A stretch of DNA of 64,000 nt from Paenibacillus baekrokdamisoli (GTDB taxonomy: Bacteria > Bacillota > Bacilli > Paenibacillales > Paenibacillaceae): the NCBI RefSeq assembly GCF_003945345.1, contig NZ_AP019308.1, positions 558,001 through 622,000 on the forward strand. Direction: 5' to 3'. Within the stretch, counting starts at the first letter, position 1, and every line of letters starts with the position of its first letter. Under the pieces are notes generated by a model, which ran no database searches, was not told where the DNA came from, and was given only the letters and a program-made list of their open reading frames with translations. Position numbers and translations under genes: made by a program. Positions 26,901-35,523 of the stretch are shown here, one piece after another.

Positions 26901-29266
26901 CTGTTATAAATGTGGAGCATACACCTGCTCAGGTTAGTTGGAAGGTGACCCAAGTTGACGGATCCGCTACTGATTTGGCAACGATCGATCAGAACGGTTT
27001 ATTGACCAGCTTGAAAAACGGAAATGTACTGGTTACCGCAACAACTGGAAACGGCTTATTGACCGCTTCCAAAACCGTTATCTTAACCAGAAAGGACAAA
27101 GCTAATCCTCCTGAAAAAGCGCAAAGCCTGACTGTAGTCGATGGGGGAGAAAAATTTGCGGGGAATAAGCAATTCCTGACTTATTTTTCGCCAAGCAATA
27201 CTTGGGATCAAAGAGTGGACTGGGCTGTCTATGAATCAGACGGAGTAACGCCTACGGATAAAGCGATGATCAGTCCATTTGGAATCATTACTTTATTGAA
27301 GGAAGGCAATGTGAAAATTGTCGCAACTGCAATGGATGGATCAGGAGTTAAAGGTTCCTACGATTACCCGATCCATTTTGATATTACGAACCCATTACTT
27401 GTAGGAGCAGATGCAACTGCTTCCTCATCTGATTATGGCAATGATTATACACCAGCGAAAGCGATTTTGAGTAAGCATGGTGCTTTCGAGGGATGGAGCT
27501 CATCGGCGGAAATCCCAACCTCCTATGACAAGCCGGATTGGCTGCAGGTTAAATTTGCTCAGCCGACGGTCTTGAATCATATTGAAGTCTTTACAACAGG
27601 TTATGGTTATAACATGAAGGATTTTGATGTGCAATACTGGGATGGAAGCAAATGGACCAATCTATATTCAGTAAAAGGGAATACGAAGGACGTAATAAAG
27701 GTACTGTTTCCCGAGATTACGACAACCCAAATCAGGGTGATATGCTACAAAGGGGATGCAGGGGGCATAAGCCGTATAGACAGCATTGAAGTATATAAAG
27801 ACCCTAAATCGCATGATGCAAGTTTAAGTGGCATTTCTGTTGGAGGGAAAGTGATTAACGGTTTTACGCCTGGTACTAAAAGCTATCAGGTCGTGCTGCC
27901 AGCAGGGACATCTGCAGCTCCAACGGTTACAGCGGCAGTGAATGACAGTCACGCGAATGTTACGATCACTCAAGCAGCGGCATTACCTGGTACTGCAGTT
28001 ATTAATGTGACGGCAGAGGATGGAGAGACAACAGTTGTTTACGAGGTTAAGTTTACTGTTGCCACAAGTCCACCTGCAACAACGCCTTCTACGTCAACGC
28101 CAACAACACCAAAGCAAGGCAAATCAGGCAGCGTGAATGTGGAAGCAAAGGTAGATAGCAGCGGCATAGCAGCAGTTGATGTGAAGGCGGCTGATTTACA
28201 GGATGCTATCGAGCATGCTGTTAACGGAATCGTAACCATCAATGTGCTGGGCACGAAAGAGGCTGACAAAGTAACGGTGACCATTCCGGCACAGCAGTTC
28301 CGTACAGGAACCGGGACCCAAATTGAGCTCCTTATCGTGGATACCGGTCTTGCCGTTCTATCGATAAAGGCAGAAGCATTAGGGGGTTGGATAGATGCTG
28401 ATTCGCAATATATTCAGTTATCTGTGTCCAAAACGGATACACCTGAACAAGTAAAACAACAGATAGGCAGCCATGTCGTTTATGACTTTAGCCTCAGTAT
28501 CGACGGGAAGCCAATTAGTGAATTCAAAGGAAATTCAATAAAAGTGTCAAGAGACTACACGCTCCAGCCCGGCGAAGACCCATATACCATAGTCGTATAT
28601 TACATCGATGATAATGGAAAGTTGGAAGTTGTAAAGAATGGACTTTACAATTCTGCCACCGGTCGAATGGAGTTTTCACCTAAACACTTTAGCAAATATG
28701 TGATCGCGAATAACCAAGTGAACTTTAGCGATGTGGCAGCTGTAGTTTGGGCCAAGAATAGTATTCATGCATTGGCTGCTAGAGGGGTTATTGCGGGGAA
28801 TGGTAGCGGTCAATTCAAGCCAAATGACCATGTCACTCGAGCAGAGTTTTTGAAGATGCTGATGGAATCCTTGGACCTCGTCGATGGAAAGGATACGTCT
28901 TCTTTCAGCGATGTGAAGAAAGGGAGCTGGTATTACAGTTCTATCGCAGCTGCACAAAAGCTAGGCATTGTTAAAGGGAAGAACGACGGCAGCTTTGGGG
29001 TGAATGAACCTATTACTAGGCAGGATATGGCCGTAATTGTATACAAAGCAGCACAAGTGGTAAAAGCAAAGCTGAACGGCGGCAGTAATGGAGTTCCGTT
29101 TACGGATCAAGGGGATATATCCACTTATGCCTCGGAAGCGGTGCTGGCCATTCAAAAAGCGGGCATCATCAATGGATTGGATAACGGCAGCTTCGCTCCG
29201 AAAAGCCAAGCTACGAGAGCGCAAGCAGCTGTAATGATCTACAAATTGTTTACTCTTATAAGTTGA
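23984..29266 (+). CDS. Very large S-layer-anchored glycan-active protein (DUF5060/DUF4038 barrel, F5/8 and SLH domains)
   Basis: A surface protein of 1760 aa. Order of parts: signal peptide (about 1-38, ending 'SKASADA'), two almost identical discoidin-like domains (about 40-190 and 200-350), a Big2-like domain, a DUF5060-like beta domain (about 445-525), a DUF4038/apiosidase-type (beta/alpha)8 barrel (about 535-840, with 'FFYLGDTHWFMPSEDF'), two Big-like domains, a third F5/8 domain (about 1140-1275), a cadherin-like domain, a Thr/Pro linker and three SLH domains (about 1580-1760) that bind the cell wall. AGGAG fits ATG 23984; GTG 23972 overlaps that site. The repeated discoidin domains are near-identical in DNA. 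The stop codon lies inside a palindromic repeat. It probably trims a plant or microbial glycan at the surface for the importer. Confidence 0.85.
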   Translation: MLTAFGMTTRNGKRLFTWFLAVTLLLSVIPISKASADAPKLYTEVPSEARLVSQGAPVTAYNGMEIHDGPQSNLTDGDLTTLSGGALGFVDLYLDLGQKMGLDYVKINFNRHWTGVNTIYVSDDATNWTEVVSGDGSLGKYEYLQNTTITDILKNNIFGALLPSNTSGRYVRIRAQQDYVNINEIQVYSQDAPPVVVSKQYTEVPSGARLVSQGAPVTAYNNMEIHDGPQSNLTDGDLTTLSGGALGFVDLYLDLGQKLSFDYVKVFFTRLWNGTNTIYVSDDAQNWTEVITGNGSIGKYEYLKDTTATDAINQTNILGALLPAHTAGRYVRLRAQQDYVNMYEIQVYSSQSVPLEHLKVEGSSTMSVVQGFSMQMNVKAQPELASDKSVTWSVVPKAGSTGVASIDAATGLLTAITAGIVTVKATANDGSGIMDSADVSINPSVEQWREMEFSLVSSKTYNNPFMDVDVTASFTGPNGEILTRPAFWDGGETWKVRFSPTTVGEWSVTTQATDSTDTGLNSSTPISFNSVEYKGTLDIYKRGFLKISDTKRYFSYNDGTPFFYLGDTHWFMPSEDFDASNVDGIDSQFKYAADHRVSQGYTVYQSEPLYTNGNYLDVSHGIVPTHLARLQDMDRKFQYIADAGLVHANAALTFRSLLNVTDPITIEKLGKYWQARFGAFPVLWTTAQEVDPGNDVNPYWHMVAKAIYDSDAYHRPLTAHMEGGDALHSGWGDKYYHSWFAVQPSNLQKDGYQTFWDYAIKQPYVAYETGYEFNRTTTDVARSTPYRAFSNGAFGFGYGVQGVWALSDSPDNWFPYGPYYRWFDGLNALGGFQMTYFKNFYESLQWWNLTPTFRDTTYADFTGKDLSYLLIDGNKTYIAYFAETNKTTGTLKQMENTVYKAEWYNTRTGQYTLISDQVTPVNGQWVIPQKPDNLDWILLVTSSQSALSPKLVVSSANQATTINTQHATLQMSAVINVEHTPAQVSWKVTQVDGSATDLATIDQNGLLTSLKNGNVLVTATTGNGLLTASKTVILTRKDKANPPEKAQSLTVVDGGEKFAGNKQFLTYFSPSNTWDQRVDWAVYESDGVTPTDKAMISPFGIITLLKEGNVKIVATAMDGSGVKGSYDYPIHFDITNPLLVGADATASSSDYGNDYTPAKAILSKHGAFEGWSSSAEIPTSYDKPDWLQVKFAQPTVLNHIEVFTTGYGYNMKDFDVQYWDGSKWTNLYSVKGNTKDVIKVLFPEITTTQIRVICYKGDAGGISRIDSIEVYKDPKSHDASLSGISVGGKVINGFTPGTKSYQVVLPAGTSAAPTVTAAVNDSHANVTITQAAALPGTAVINVTAEDGETTVVYEVKFTVATSPPATTPSTSTPTTPKQGKSGSVNVEAKVDSSGIAAVDVKAADLQDAIEHAVNGIVTINVLGTKEADKVTVTIPAQQFRTGTGTQIELLIVDTGLAVLSIKAEALGGWIDADSQYIQLSVSKTDTPEQVKQQIGSHVVYDFSLSIDGKPISEFKGNSIKVSRDYTLQPGEDPYTIVVYYIDDNGKLEVVKNGLYNSATGRMEFSPKHFSKYVIANNQVNFSDVAAVVWAKNSIHALAARGVIAGNGSGQFKPNDHVTRAEFLKMLMESLDLVDGKDTSSFSDVKKGSWYYSSIAAAQKLGIVKGKNDGSFGVNEPITRQDMAVIVYKAAQVVKAKLNGGSNGVPFTDQGDISTYASEAVLAIQKAGIINGLDNGSFAPKSQATRAQAAVMIYKLFTLIS

Positions 29267-29425
29267 ACTTAAGAAACGAATAATGAACCGCTGCACAGAT
29301 GGAATGTTCTTCCGATCGCTGTTGAGCCCGGATTCCTTGTTTTGTCCCCTGATAAGGGGGAAATCCGGTCTCAAAGGCGAGCGCTGACGCTTCTCCAGAA
29401 TCATCCATCCGCTCCTGCACCAAAT
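29256..29425 (+). repeat. Palindromic intergenic repeat element, copy A
   Basis: Begins AAGTTGAACTTAAGAAACGA and continues through CCGCTGCACAGATGGAATGT; this is the reverse complement of 58309-58352 with few changes. The block GGTCTCAAAGGCGAGCGCTG at about 29367 also matches the element at 58.2 kb. Copy A has about 56 extra central bases with their own inverted repeat (CCGGATT / AATCCGG). The right boundary is approximate. The stop of the SLH-protein gene is the TGA in AAGTTGAACTT. Confidence 0.8.
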
Positions 29426-29428
29426 GGA

Positions 29429-29455
29429 CCGCCCGATGATTTGCCGGGCGGTTGA
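29429..29455 (+). terminator. Stem-loop downstream of the SLH-protein gene
   Basis: CCGCCCG pairs with CGGGCGG around ATGATTTGC, followed by TTGATTGT. The T-run is weak. A similar hairpin with the same loop type occurs at 32812-32834. Confidence 0.6.
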
Positions 29456-29493
29456 TTGTAATCAGTGTTTGCCATAACGAAAACAAAAGCGAA

Positions 29494-29612
29494 GCGGACG
29501 GAATCGTTCTGAAGAAGCGATAGCGTTCGCCTTTGTCTCCGGATTTCTACCTCTAAAGGATAGAATCAAGAAATAGGGAGACAACAGCGATCGTAAGAAT
29601 GATCCGTCAGCG
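29494..29612 (+). repeat. Palindromic intergenic repeat element, related copy C
   Basis: Contains GCGTTCGCCTTTGTCTCCGG, close to GCGTTCGCCTTTGAGACCGG of the 58.2-kb copy. Its ends GCGGACGGAATCGTTCT and AGAATGATCCGTCAGCG are imperfect inverted repeats, so the whole 119 bases can fold back. There is no ORF in it. Confidence 0.7.
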
Positions 29613-29660
29613 TAGCGGGCTTTCACGCACAAACAATGCTTCGAAAGGGGAATAGCTTCT

Positions 29661-30668
29661 ATGTCAAATCCGACTATCTTTTTTCCGCAGACCAAACAAG
29701 TTGAAATTGAGAATCGGCCAATGCCCAGCCCAGCTAACGATGAACTGCTGATTGAAACGTTGTATACGCTAATAAGTACAGGAACTGAGTTGACCATATT
29801 AAACGGAGGCTTCAAGGAAGGATCCGGTTGGGATCTGTATGGCAAATTCCCTTTTAGTCCTGGATACAATAATATCGGCAAAGTAATCGATGTCGGGGAG
29901 GATGTGCCCAGGGATTGGATCGGGAAAAAAGTGGCCTCTTATGGTTCTCATGCCAAATATGTTGTGAGCAGCATTCAACACACCCGCCTCATTCACCGAG
30001 ATATCCCGGATGAGCACGCCGCTTTCTTTACCTTGGCGGAAATTGCGATGAACGGGATTCGCCGCAGTCACATAACATGGGGGGAATCTGCTGTCGTGTA
30101 CGGCTTGGGACTGATTGGACAATTAGCTGTCCGCTTCGCAAAAAATTGTGGCGCTCAACCGGTTTTTGCGGTGGATATTTCCGATGAGCGATTACGTAAA
30201 CTGCCTCGTGATCCCGCTATTATTCCGATTAATTCGATAAAGGAAAATGTTGTGGAAATCGTGAAGCAGGCAACAAGAGGACGGATGGCGGATGTTGTTT
30301 TTGAAGTTACAGGATCTGGGCCACTCATTCCTGAGGAATTCAAAACATTAAAGAAACAAGGGCGGTTTGTGCTCTTAAGCAGTCCCCATTCGGCTACGCC
30401 TAATTTCGATTTTCATGACCTGTGCAACGGTCCAAGCATCACCATAATAGGAGCTCACAATAGCTCTCATCCGCAGCATGAAACCGATGACAATCCATGG
30501 ACGAAGAGTAGGCATGCAGAGCTTTTCTTCGATCTGGTTGGTGATAAAATGCTTGATGTGGAACCGTTAATTAGCCACCGCGATATCTATACGAATGCTG
30601 CTAGTCTCTATCAAATGCTGCTTACGGACAGGTCGGCAGCGATGGGCGTTGTGCTCAAGTGGTTTTAA
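29661..30668 (+). CDS. Medium-chain dehydrogenase/reductase (alcohol dehydrogenase-like), likely sugar dehydrogenase
   Basis: A 335 aa MDR-family protein. The N-terminal GroES-like part has 'LISTGTELTILNGG', and the Rossmann part has 'VYGLGLIGQLAVRFA' followed by acidic 'AVDISD', suggesting NAD. The usual GHE catalytic-zinc motif is replaced by 'GYNNIGKV', so it probably lacks that zinc, as in the group near BchC and some sugar dehydrogenases. AAGGGG precedes ATG 29661. It is followed by a Gfo/Idh/MocA enzyme and an esterase, a set seen in uncommon-sugar catabolism. Substrate unknown. Confidence 0.82.
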   Translation: MSNPTIFFPQTKQVEIENRPMPSPANDELLIETLYTLISTGTELTILNGGFKEGSGWDLYGKFPFSPGYNNIGKVIDVGEDVPRDWIGKKVASYGSHAKYVVSSIQHTRLIHRDIPDEHAAFFTLAEIAMNGIRRSHITWGESAVVYGLGLIGQLAVRFAKNCGAQPVFAVDISDERLRKLPRDPAIIPINSIKENVVEIVKQATRGRMADVVFEVTGSGPLIPEEFKTLKKQGRFVLLSSPHSATPNFDFHDLCNGPSITIIGAHNSSHPQHETDDNPWTKSRHAELFFDLVGDKMLDVEPLISHRDIYTNAASLYQMLLTDRSAAMGVVLKWF

Positions 30669-30713
30669 TATAAACAAGAAATTCTGTAATTATTATATGG
30701 AGGTATTTCCTAA

Positions 30714-31775
30714 ATGCGAAAAATGAAAGTAGCCGTAATTGGCTGCGGGACGATTGCCAGCAGCCAACACATTGGAGCTTATGCTCGGAACGAATTCGCC
30801 GAAATCAAGTATCTTGTAGATGTCAGACAGAGTCATGTTGAGGAAATGGCCAAAACGTATAATGTACCCTTTACGGAAACAGATTTCAGAAAGATCCTCC
30901 TTGATGAGGAAGTGGAGGCTGTCTCGATTTGCACCCCTAATGATACTCATGCTCCAATAGCCATTGCTTGTTTGAATGCAGGCAAGCATGTCCTGTGTGA
31001 GAAGCCTGCCGCTATCAATTTGGAACAGGCTGTAGAAATGAAGAAGGCTGCTGACCGGAATAATAAAATTCTCAATATCGGTATGGTCAATCGTTATAAT
31101 ACGGCTGTTAATCGAGTTAAACAAATGATCGACAACGGTGAGCTAGGCAAGATTTATCATGTGAATTGTTCTTTCCGGACCCATCGTGCAATCCCCGGTT
31201 TGGGAGGACCGTTTACGACAAAGGCCAAATCGGGTGGTGGTGTATTGATCGACAGAGGTGTGCATTTTCTGGATCTAATCTTCTATAGTTTAAGTCAGCC
31301 TAACGTACTGACCGTGACTGGTGCTGTACATAGTGAAATGGCCAAGGATATGAAGCAATATACCTATCTTGATATGTGGGCAGGGCCGCCTAGATTCGAT
31401 GGAACTTATGATGTGGAGGATTATGTTACGGGAATGATGCGTACCTCGGGTCCGACCATCAGCTTGAATGGGGCATGGGCCCAGAATATCGGGGAGACCG
31501 CCATGTTTGTGGAATTTCTCGGAGATAAAGCCGGAATAAAGCTGCAATATGGTGGAGAAGATTTTAAAATTTATTCAGCGGAAAAAGGAGCACTTTTCGA
31601 AACAATGCCCTCCTTCCCTGCTGCGGACATGTTCTTTGACGAAATTGATGGATTTCTTCGTTCCGCCATGGAAAATACAAAAGACAGAGCTAATATTGAC
31701 CATGTCATCCTTACTTCAGAGGTGATGGAATCCATCTATAAATCAGCTGAACTCGGAAAAGAGGTCAGTTGGTAA
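30714..31775 (+). CDS. Gfo/Idh/MocA family NAD(P)-dependent oxidoreductase
   Basis: A 353 aa sugar or cyclitol oxidoreductase. The Rossmann motif 'VIGCGTIASSQHIGAY' is at residues 8-23, the conserved 'GKHVLCEKPAAINLEQA' near 85-101, and the C-terminal domain has 'GGVLIDRGVHFLDLIFYSL' with the family histidine. TGGAGG precedes ATG 30714. It lies 45 bases after the MDR gene and 1 base before the esterase start, so the three form an operon. It could oxidise or epimerise the sugar that the MDR enzyme acts on; the exact substrate cannot be read. Confidence 0.88.
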   Translation: MRKMKVAVIGCGTIASSQHIGAYARNEFAEIKYLVDVRQSHVEEMAKTYNVPFTETDFRKILLDEEVEAVSICTPNDTHAPIAIACLNAGKHVLCEKPAAINLEQAVEMKKAADRNNKILNIGMVNRYNTAVNRVKQMIDNGELGKIYHVNCSFRTHRAIPGLGGPFTTKAKSGGGVLIDRGVHFLDLIFYSLSQPNVLTVTGAVHSEMAKDMKQYTYLDMWAGPPRFDGTYDVEDYVTGMMRTSGPTISLNGAWAQNIGETAMFVEFLGDKAGIKLQYGGEDFKIYSAEKGALFETMPSFPAADMFFDEIDGFLRSAMENTKDRANIDHVILTSEVMESIYKSAELGKEVSW

Positions 31776-31776
31776 C

Positions 31777-32739
31777 ATGCCTACAATTGATATGACCCTT
31801 GATGAACTGAGGCAATACAAGGGGACCAATCCTTGTCCTGTCGATTTGGATTCGTTCTGGGATGAGTCTATCCAAGAGATGAAAAGTGTTCATGCTAATG
31901 TGGAGTTAGTTCCAAGTAAGTTTCAAGTGCCCTCAGCAGACTGCTTCGACCTTTATTTTACCGGCGTGGGAGGAGCGAGAATTCATGCCAAATATTTAAG
32001 GCCCAAGCATGCTTCTGAGCCGCATCCGGCAGTTGTGAATTTTCATGGGTACAGCCTTGATTCAGGAGACTGGATAGATAAGCTTAGCTATGTAAGTTTA
32101 GGCTATTCCGTTTTAGCAATGGATTGCCGGGGACAGGGAGGTAAGTCAGAAGACTCAGGCAGCATTAAAGGTGGAAATACATACTTTGGCCATATTATCC
32201 GAGGGCTGGATATGGGGCCTAAGCATTTGTTATTTAGGCAAATTTTCTTGGATACCGCCCAATTGGCCGGCATAGCTATGGAGCTTCCAGAAGTGGACGG
32301 CACACGTGTTGGTGCATTTGGTGAGTCACAGGGAGGGGGATTGGTCTTAGCTTGTGCGGCATTAGAGCCGAGGATCAAGCTGGCGGCACCGGTGTTTCCA
32401 TTTTTGAGTGATTATAAACGGGTCTGGGACATGGATTTAGACGTTAGTGCTTATCAAGAGCTTCGCAACTACTTCAGACAATTTGATCCTTTGCATGAAA
32501 GAGAAGATGAGATATTCGAAAACCTGGGGTATATCGATATTCAATTCTTGGCTAAACGAATACGAGGTAAGGTGATGATGGCTGTTGGTTTAATGGATAC
32601 AGTATGTCCGCCTTCCACTCAATTTGCCGCATATAATAAGATCAACGCTGAGAAACAAGTAGTCATTTATCCGGATTTTGCTCATGAAAGATTGCCAGGA
32701 ATTAATGATAGAACATTAGAGTTTATGTGCGGGTTGTGA
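31777..32739 (+). CDS. Acetyl xylan esterase-like protein (CE7, cephalosporin-C deacetylase type)
   Basis: A 320 aa alpha/beta hydrolase of the AXE1 group. Ser184 in 'GAFGESQGG', Asp of 'VGLMDTVCPPSTQ' and His of 'DFAHERLPG' form the catalytic triad. The family's 'RGQGGKSED' and 'YFGHIIRGLD' segments are present. It has no signal peptide, so it deacetylates imported acetylated oligosaccharides in the cytoplasm. The start is 1 base after the previous stop; the ribosome site (AAGAGGT) is weak and somewhat distant, consistent with translational coupling. Confidence 0.9.
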   Translation: MPTIDMTLDELRQYKGTNPCPVDLDSFWDESIQEMKSVHANVELVPSKFQVPSADCFDLYFTGVGGARIHAKYLRPKHASEPHPAVVNFHGYSLDSGDWIDKLSYVSLGYSVLAMDCRGQGGKSEDSGSIKGGNTYFGHIIRGLDMGPKHLLFRQIFLDTAQLAGIAMELPEVDGTRVGAFGESQGGGLVLACAALEPRIKLAAPVFPFLSDYKRVWDMDLDVSAYQELRNYFRQFDPLHEREDEIFENLGYIDIQFLAKRIRGKVMMAVGLMDTVCPPSTQFAAYNKINAEKQVVIYPDFAHERLPGINDRTLEFMCGL

Positions 32740-32757
32740 CGTAATCACAGAAACAAA

Positions 32758-32834
32758 GTTACTAGCGACTACACGCACTAGTAACTGGATAACCGTTTCT
32801 CCACCAAGGGGCCGTTCGATAATTTGTCGGGCGG
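32758..32834 (+). terminator. Two stem-loops after the esterase gene, in a gene-poor gap
   Basis: GTTACTAG (32758-32765) pairs with CTAGTAAC (32778-32785). A second hairpin, CCGTTCG (32812-32818) / CGGGCGG (32828-32834), is followed by TTTCTT and resembles the one at 29429. The rest of the gap 32740-32962 has an open frame ending 'SVSQIQKTYRRQER' just before nagA. It has no start or recognisable product and may be a gene remnant. Confidence 0.55.
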
Positions 32835-32962
32835 TTTCTTGTCCTTAGAAAATTGCGGGGGCGGCATCGTCAGCAGCTGGTGCTGGATGCAATCAATAGG
32901 ATAAAACTGGACTCATTGCTGTCTGTAAGCCAAATTCAGAAAACGTATAGGAGGCAGGAAAG

Positions 32963-34213
32963 ATGAGTGAGCAATCGTTACTATTCCGAAATGGTAAGAT
33001 CTATACTCCCGATGGGAACCTTTATCAGGAGCGTTTAACGATTGTTTACAACGGTAAAATCGTAACAGAAACTAGCGGTATTATTGAAGGCGGTATAGTT
33101 GCTTGGCAAGGTGAGCGGATCGTTTATGTGGGCCCAGATGAAGGTTTTTTCGAGACAGAACAAATAAACAATCAATCACATTTATTAATTGATGCAGAAG
33201 GTGGCTGGGTACTTCCGGGATTTATTGATGTACATGTGCACGGTGGATATGGTCATGATTTTATGGAGGCAACTGTCGAAGCGTTTGATGAACTTACACG
33301 ATTTCATGCCGCTCATGGCACAACGGCTATACTTGCTACAACGGTTACTGCTCCACGAGATGCCCTTAGCGATGTAATCCAGACTGTACATGGGTATAGA
33401 AGTAGAGACTTACGTTATGCAGAACTTCTGGGTGTCCATCTTGAAGGACCTTTTATTAGTTCTAAATGGTCTGGCGCGCAAAACCCCGAGCATATACTGC
33501 CACCACAATCAGACTGGTTAGAAGAATGGGTTAGAGAATATCCGGGTATTATCAAGATAGTTACACTTGCGCCGGAGAGTGAAGGAGCCATGTCGCTTAT
33601 TACATGGCTTAGCCAGCAGGGTATTGTGCCTGCATGTGGGCATACAGATGCAACCTATGACTGTATCCTTGAGGCCGTTCACAATGGCTTGCGTCATGGG
33701 GTTCATACGTTTAATGCAATGAAAGAGCTTCACCACCGCGAACCTGGAACAGTGGGGGCTATCCTCAGCGATGATCGTATAAGTACTGAAATCATCGCGG
33801 ATGGTTATCATGTACATCCAGCTTGCATTAGGATTATGACCAAGCTGAAACGAGCGGATCAAGTCATTCTTATTACGGATGCCATACCAGCAGCTGGATT
33901 GAGTGATGGCGAATACACAATTGCGGGGCTTGATGTCATTGTGAAGGATTCCGTTTCACGTCTAAAAGAAGGGGGGAACTTAGCCGGCAGCATGTTGACG
34001 ATGATTGAAGCCTTCCGATTTATGATCCATGTTGTAAAGTTGGAGATCGAACAGGTAAGCCGGTTCGCGAGTGGCAACCCGGCACTGTTACTTGGCATTG
34101 AATCGGATATGGGAAGTCTTCAAGCAGGCAAGCTTGCTAACATACTGCTTCTCTCGCCGGATTTAGAACTCTTGCAGGTATGGGGGCGCGGCCGTTCTAT
34201 ATTTGAACAATAG
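32963..34213 (+). CDS. nagA: N-acetylglucosamine-6-phosphate deacetylase
   Basis: Removes acetate from GlcNAc-6-phosphate, giving glucosamine-6-phosphate for glycolysis or cell-wall synthesis. The amidohydrolase metal motif HVHG is at residues 91-94, followed by 'GVHLEGPFIS', 'CGHTDATYD', 'HTFNAM' and 'LITDAIPAAG', all typical of NagA. It is 416 aa, slightly long because of an extended N-terminal beta domain. GGAGGCAGG precedes ATG 32963. No nagB is adjacent. The convergent GntR gene begins its 3' end 28 bases later. It may join the neighbouring alpha-mannosidase in using amino-sugar-containing glycans. Confidence 0.92.
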   Translation: MSEQSLLFRNGKIYTPDGNLYQERLTIVYNGKIVTETSGIIEGGIVAWQGERIVYVGPDEGFFETEQINNQSHLLIDAEGGWVLPGFIDVHVHGGYGHDFMEATVEAFDELTRFHAAHGTTAILATTVTAPRDALSDVIQTVHGYRSRDLRYAELLGVHLEGPFISSKWSGAQNPEHILPPQSDWLEEWVREYPGIIKIVTLAPESEGAMSLITWLSQQGIVPACGHTDATYDCILEAVHNGLRHGVHTFNAMKELHHREPGTVGAILSDDRISTEIIADGYHVHPACIRIMTKLKRADQVILITDAIPAAGLSDGEYTIAGLDVIVKDSVSRLKEGGNLAGSMLTMIEAFRFMIHVVKLEIEQVSRFASGNPALLLGIESDMGSLQAGKLANILLLSPDLELLQVWGRGRSIFEQ

Positions 34214-34240
34214 CGTCTATAAGTGCCTGGGGTGTCAGCC

Positions 34241-35353
34241 TTATTTGATTAAAGCACGCGTGCTCTCTCTAACAATCAAATGAGGTGATACTTGTGACTC
34301 CGCATTTTCAAGCTTTGTATCTCCATAAAGCAGCTTTTCGGCTGCCATTTTGCCAAACTGAAAGGTGTTCTGATCCACGGTAGTAAGACGCGGCGATGTC
34401 CACTGCCCTAAAGGCTGGCCATCATAGCCGATGATGCTGATGTCATTAGATACCTGTAAACCGCGATTGTTAGCTGCTTGAATTGCACCAATGGCTTTAT
34501 AATCACTCGCTGCAAAAACGGCTGTTGGGGGCTCAGCAAGCTCCATTAATTCGTTGAAGCCTTCATAACCAGAGGCCTCTGTTTCTTCACTGCAATCTTT
34601 AACAATTACTAAGTCAGGATCAAATGCGATATTATGATTGCTAAGTGCAAGTCGGTAACCTTGGAGGCGAAAGGAAAAGTCCGAGAAAATCTCCATTTGT
34701 GATTTGCCGGATACAATTATGCCAATACGAGTATGCCCCAAATCCAAAAGATGCTGCGTGGCTAAGTAACCACCTGCTAAGTTGTCTCCTGTAATATAGG
34801 GAATTTCAAGGTGAGGGAAATAGAATTGAATAGTGAGCATTTTCCGTTTTTCTAGCTTCCACTGGGAAACTGTGTTCATGAATTCTGCCATGTTGTCATC
34901 GAATAAACCGAAGAGAATATAACCCGCTTCCAAATCTTCCGGCAGTTGTAGACGATCACCCATATTATAGATAGCAAATTCAATCTTATGCTTGTTGCAA
35001 ACCTCAGCAATCCCAGACAACATAGCTAAATAGAAGCCGTCATTTAAAAGTCTGGAGAGAACGTTGCGATGAACAAAATATATTTTTGAAAGTGCAGACG
35101 AAATTGTCGCTGACTCGAGCATGCCAGAGGTAGCTTTAATAAAGCTGCCTTTTTTGCGTATACGAATAATTAAATCCTCCTCGGCAAGATAAGCAAGTGC
35201 CTTGCGCATGGTCATTTCGCTTGTTTTATAGATGCGAGCGAGCTCTGTTTGTGACGGAATGGGATCGTTAGGTTTAAGCTCTCCGGTTGATATGCGATGT
35301 TTAAAGTCATCGATGATTTGTTTGTAAATTGGTTTTTTCGGGGCGAGACTCAA
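34241..35353 (-). CDS. GntR-family regulator with LacI-type sugar-binding domain
   Basis: Transcriptional regulator with an N-terminal winged helix (about residues 5-70, 'PSQTELARIYKTSEMTMRKA') and a periplasmic-binding-protein-like sensor of about 280 residues ('GYILFGLFDD', 'ASDYKAIGAIQAANNRG', 'GYDGQPLGQW'), the AraR-like arrangement. The longest frame begins at GTG 35362, which overlaps AGGAG. The TTG at 35353 sits 8 bases after AGGAG, so I use it (370 aa). It is divergent from the alpha-mannosidase gene, and several repeated boxes lie between them, so it likely represses that gene and itself. Confidence 0.9.
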   Translation of the reverse strand: MSLAPKKPIYKQIIDDFKHRISTGELKPNDPIPSQTELARIYKTSEMTMRKALAYLAEEDLIIRIRKKGSFIKATSGMLESATISSALSKIYFVHRNVLSRLLNDGFYLAMLSGIAEVCNKHKIEFAIYNMGDRLQLPEDLEAGYILFGLFDDNMAEFMNTVSQWKLEKRKMLTIQFYFPHLEIPYITGDNLAGGYLATQHLLDLGHTRIGIIVSGKSQMEIFSDFSFRLQGYRLALSNHNIAFDPDLVIVKDCSEETEASGYEGFNELMELAEPPTAVFAASDYKAIGAIQAANNRGLQVSNDISIIGYDGQPLGQWTSPRLTTVDQNTFQFGKMAAEKLLYGDTKLENAESQVSPHLIVRESTRALIK

Positions 35354-35389
35354 TCGGATCACTCCTGCTTCTATGTGGTTGCCTATTGA

Positions 35390-35503
35390 TTAAAGATACT
35401 GGAGTTATTCGAATTAAGCAATATAATAAAGATACATAAATAAATTATTAAAGATATTTACAACTGTATATAAAGACTTAATATAGATTATAAGATATCT
35501 TTT
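35390..35503. promoter_or_regulatory. Array of TTAAAGATA-type boxes in the GntR/alpha-mannosidase intergenic region
   Basis: TTAAAGATAC occurs at 35390, ATAAAGATAC at 35426, TTAAAGATAT at 35448 and ATAAAGACTT at 35470. A palindromic TAAGATATCTT is at 35491-35501, just before the AGGAGG of the mannosidase gene. These are candidate operators for the divergent GntR regulator. The region is also very AT-rich and should contain both promoters. Confidence 0.5.
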
Positions 35504-35523
35504 AAATATGAGGAGGCATTTTA

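Noticed and set aside
29256..29660. CRISPR-like repeats in the 29.3-29.6 kb gap
   Set aside because: The repeats are long palindromes of unequal length without regular spacing, and no cas genes are present.
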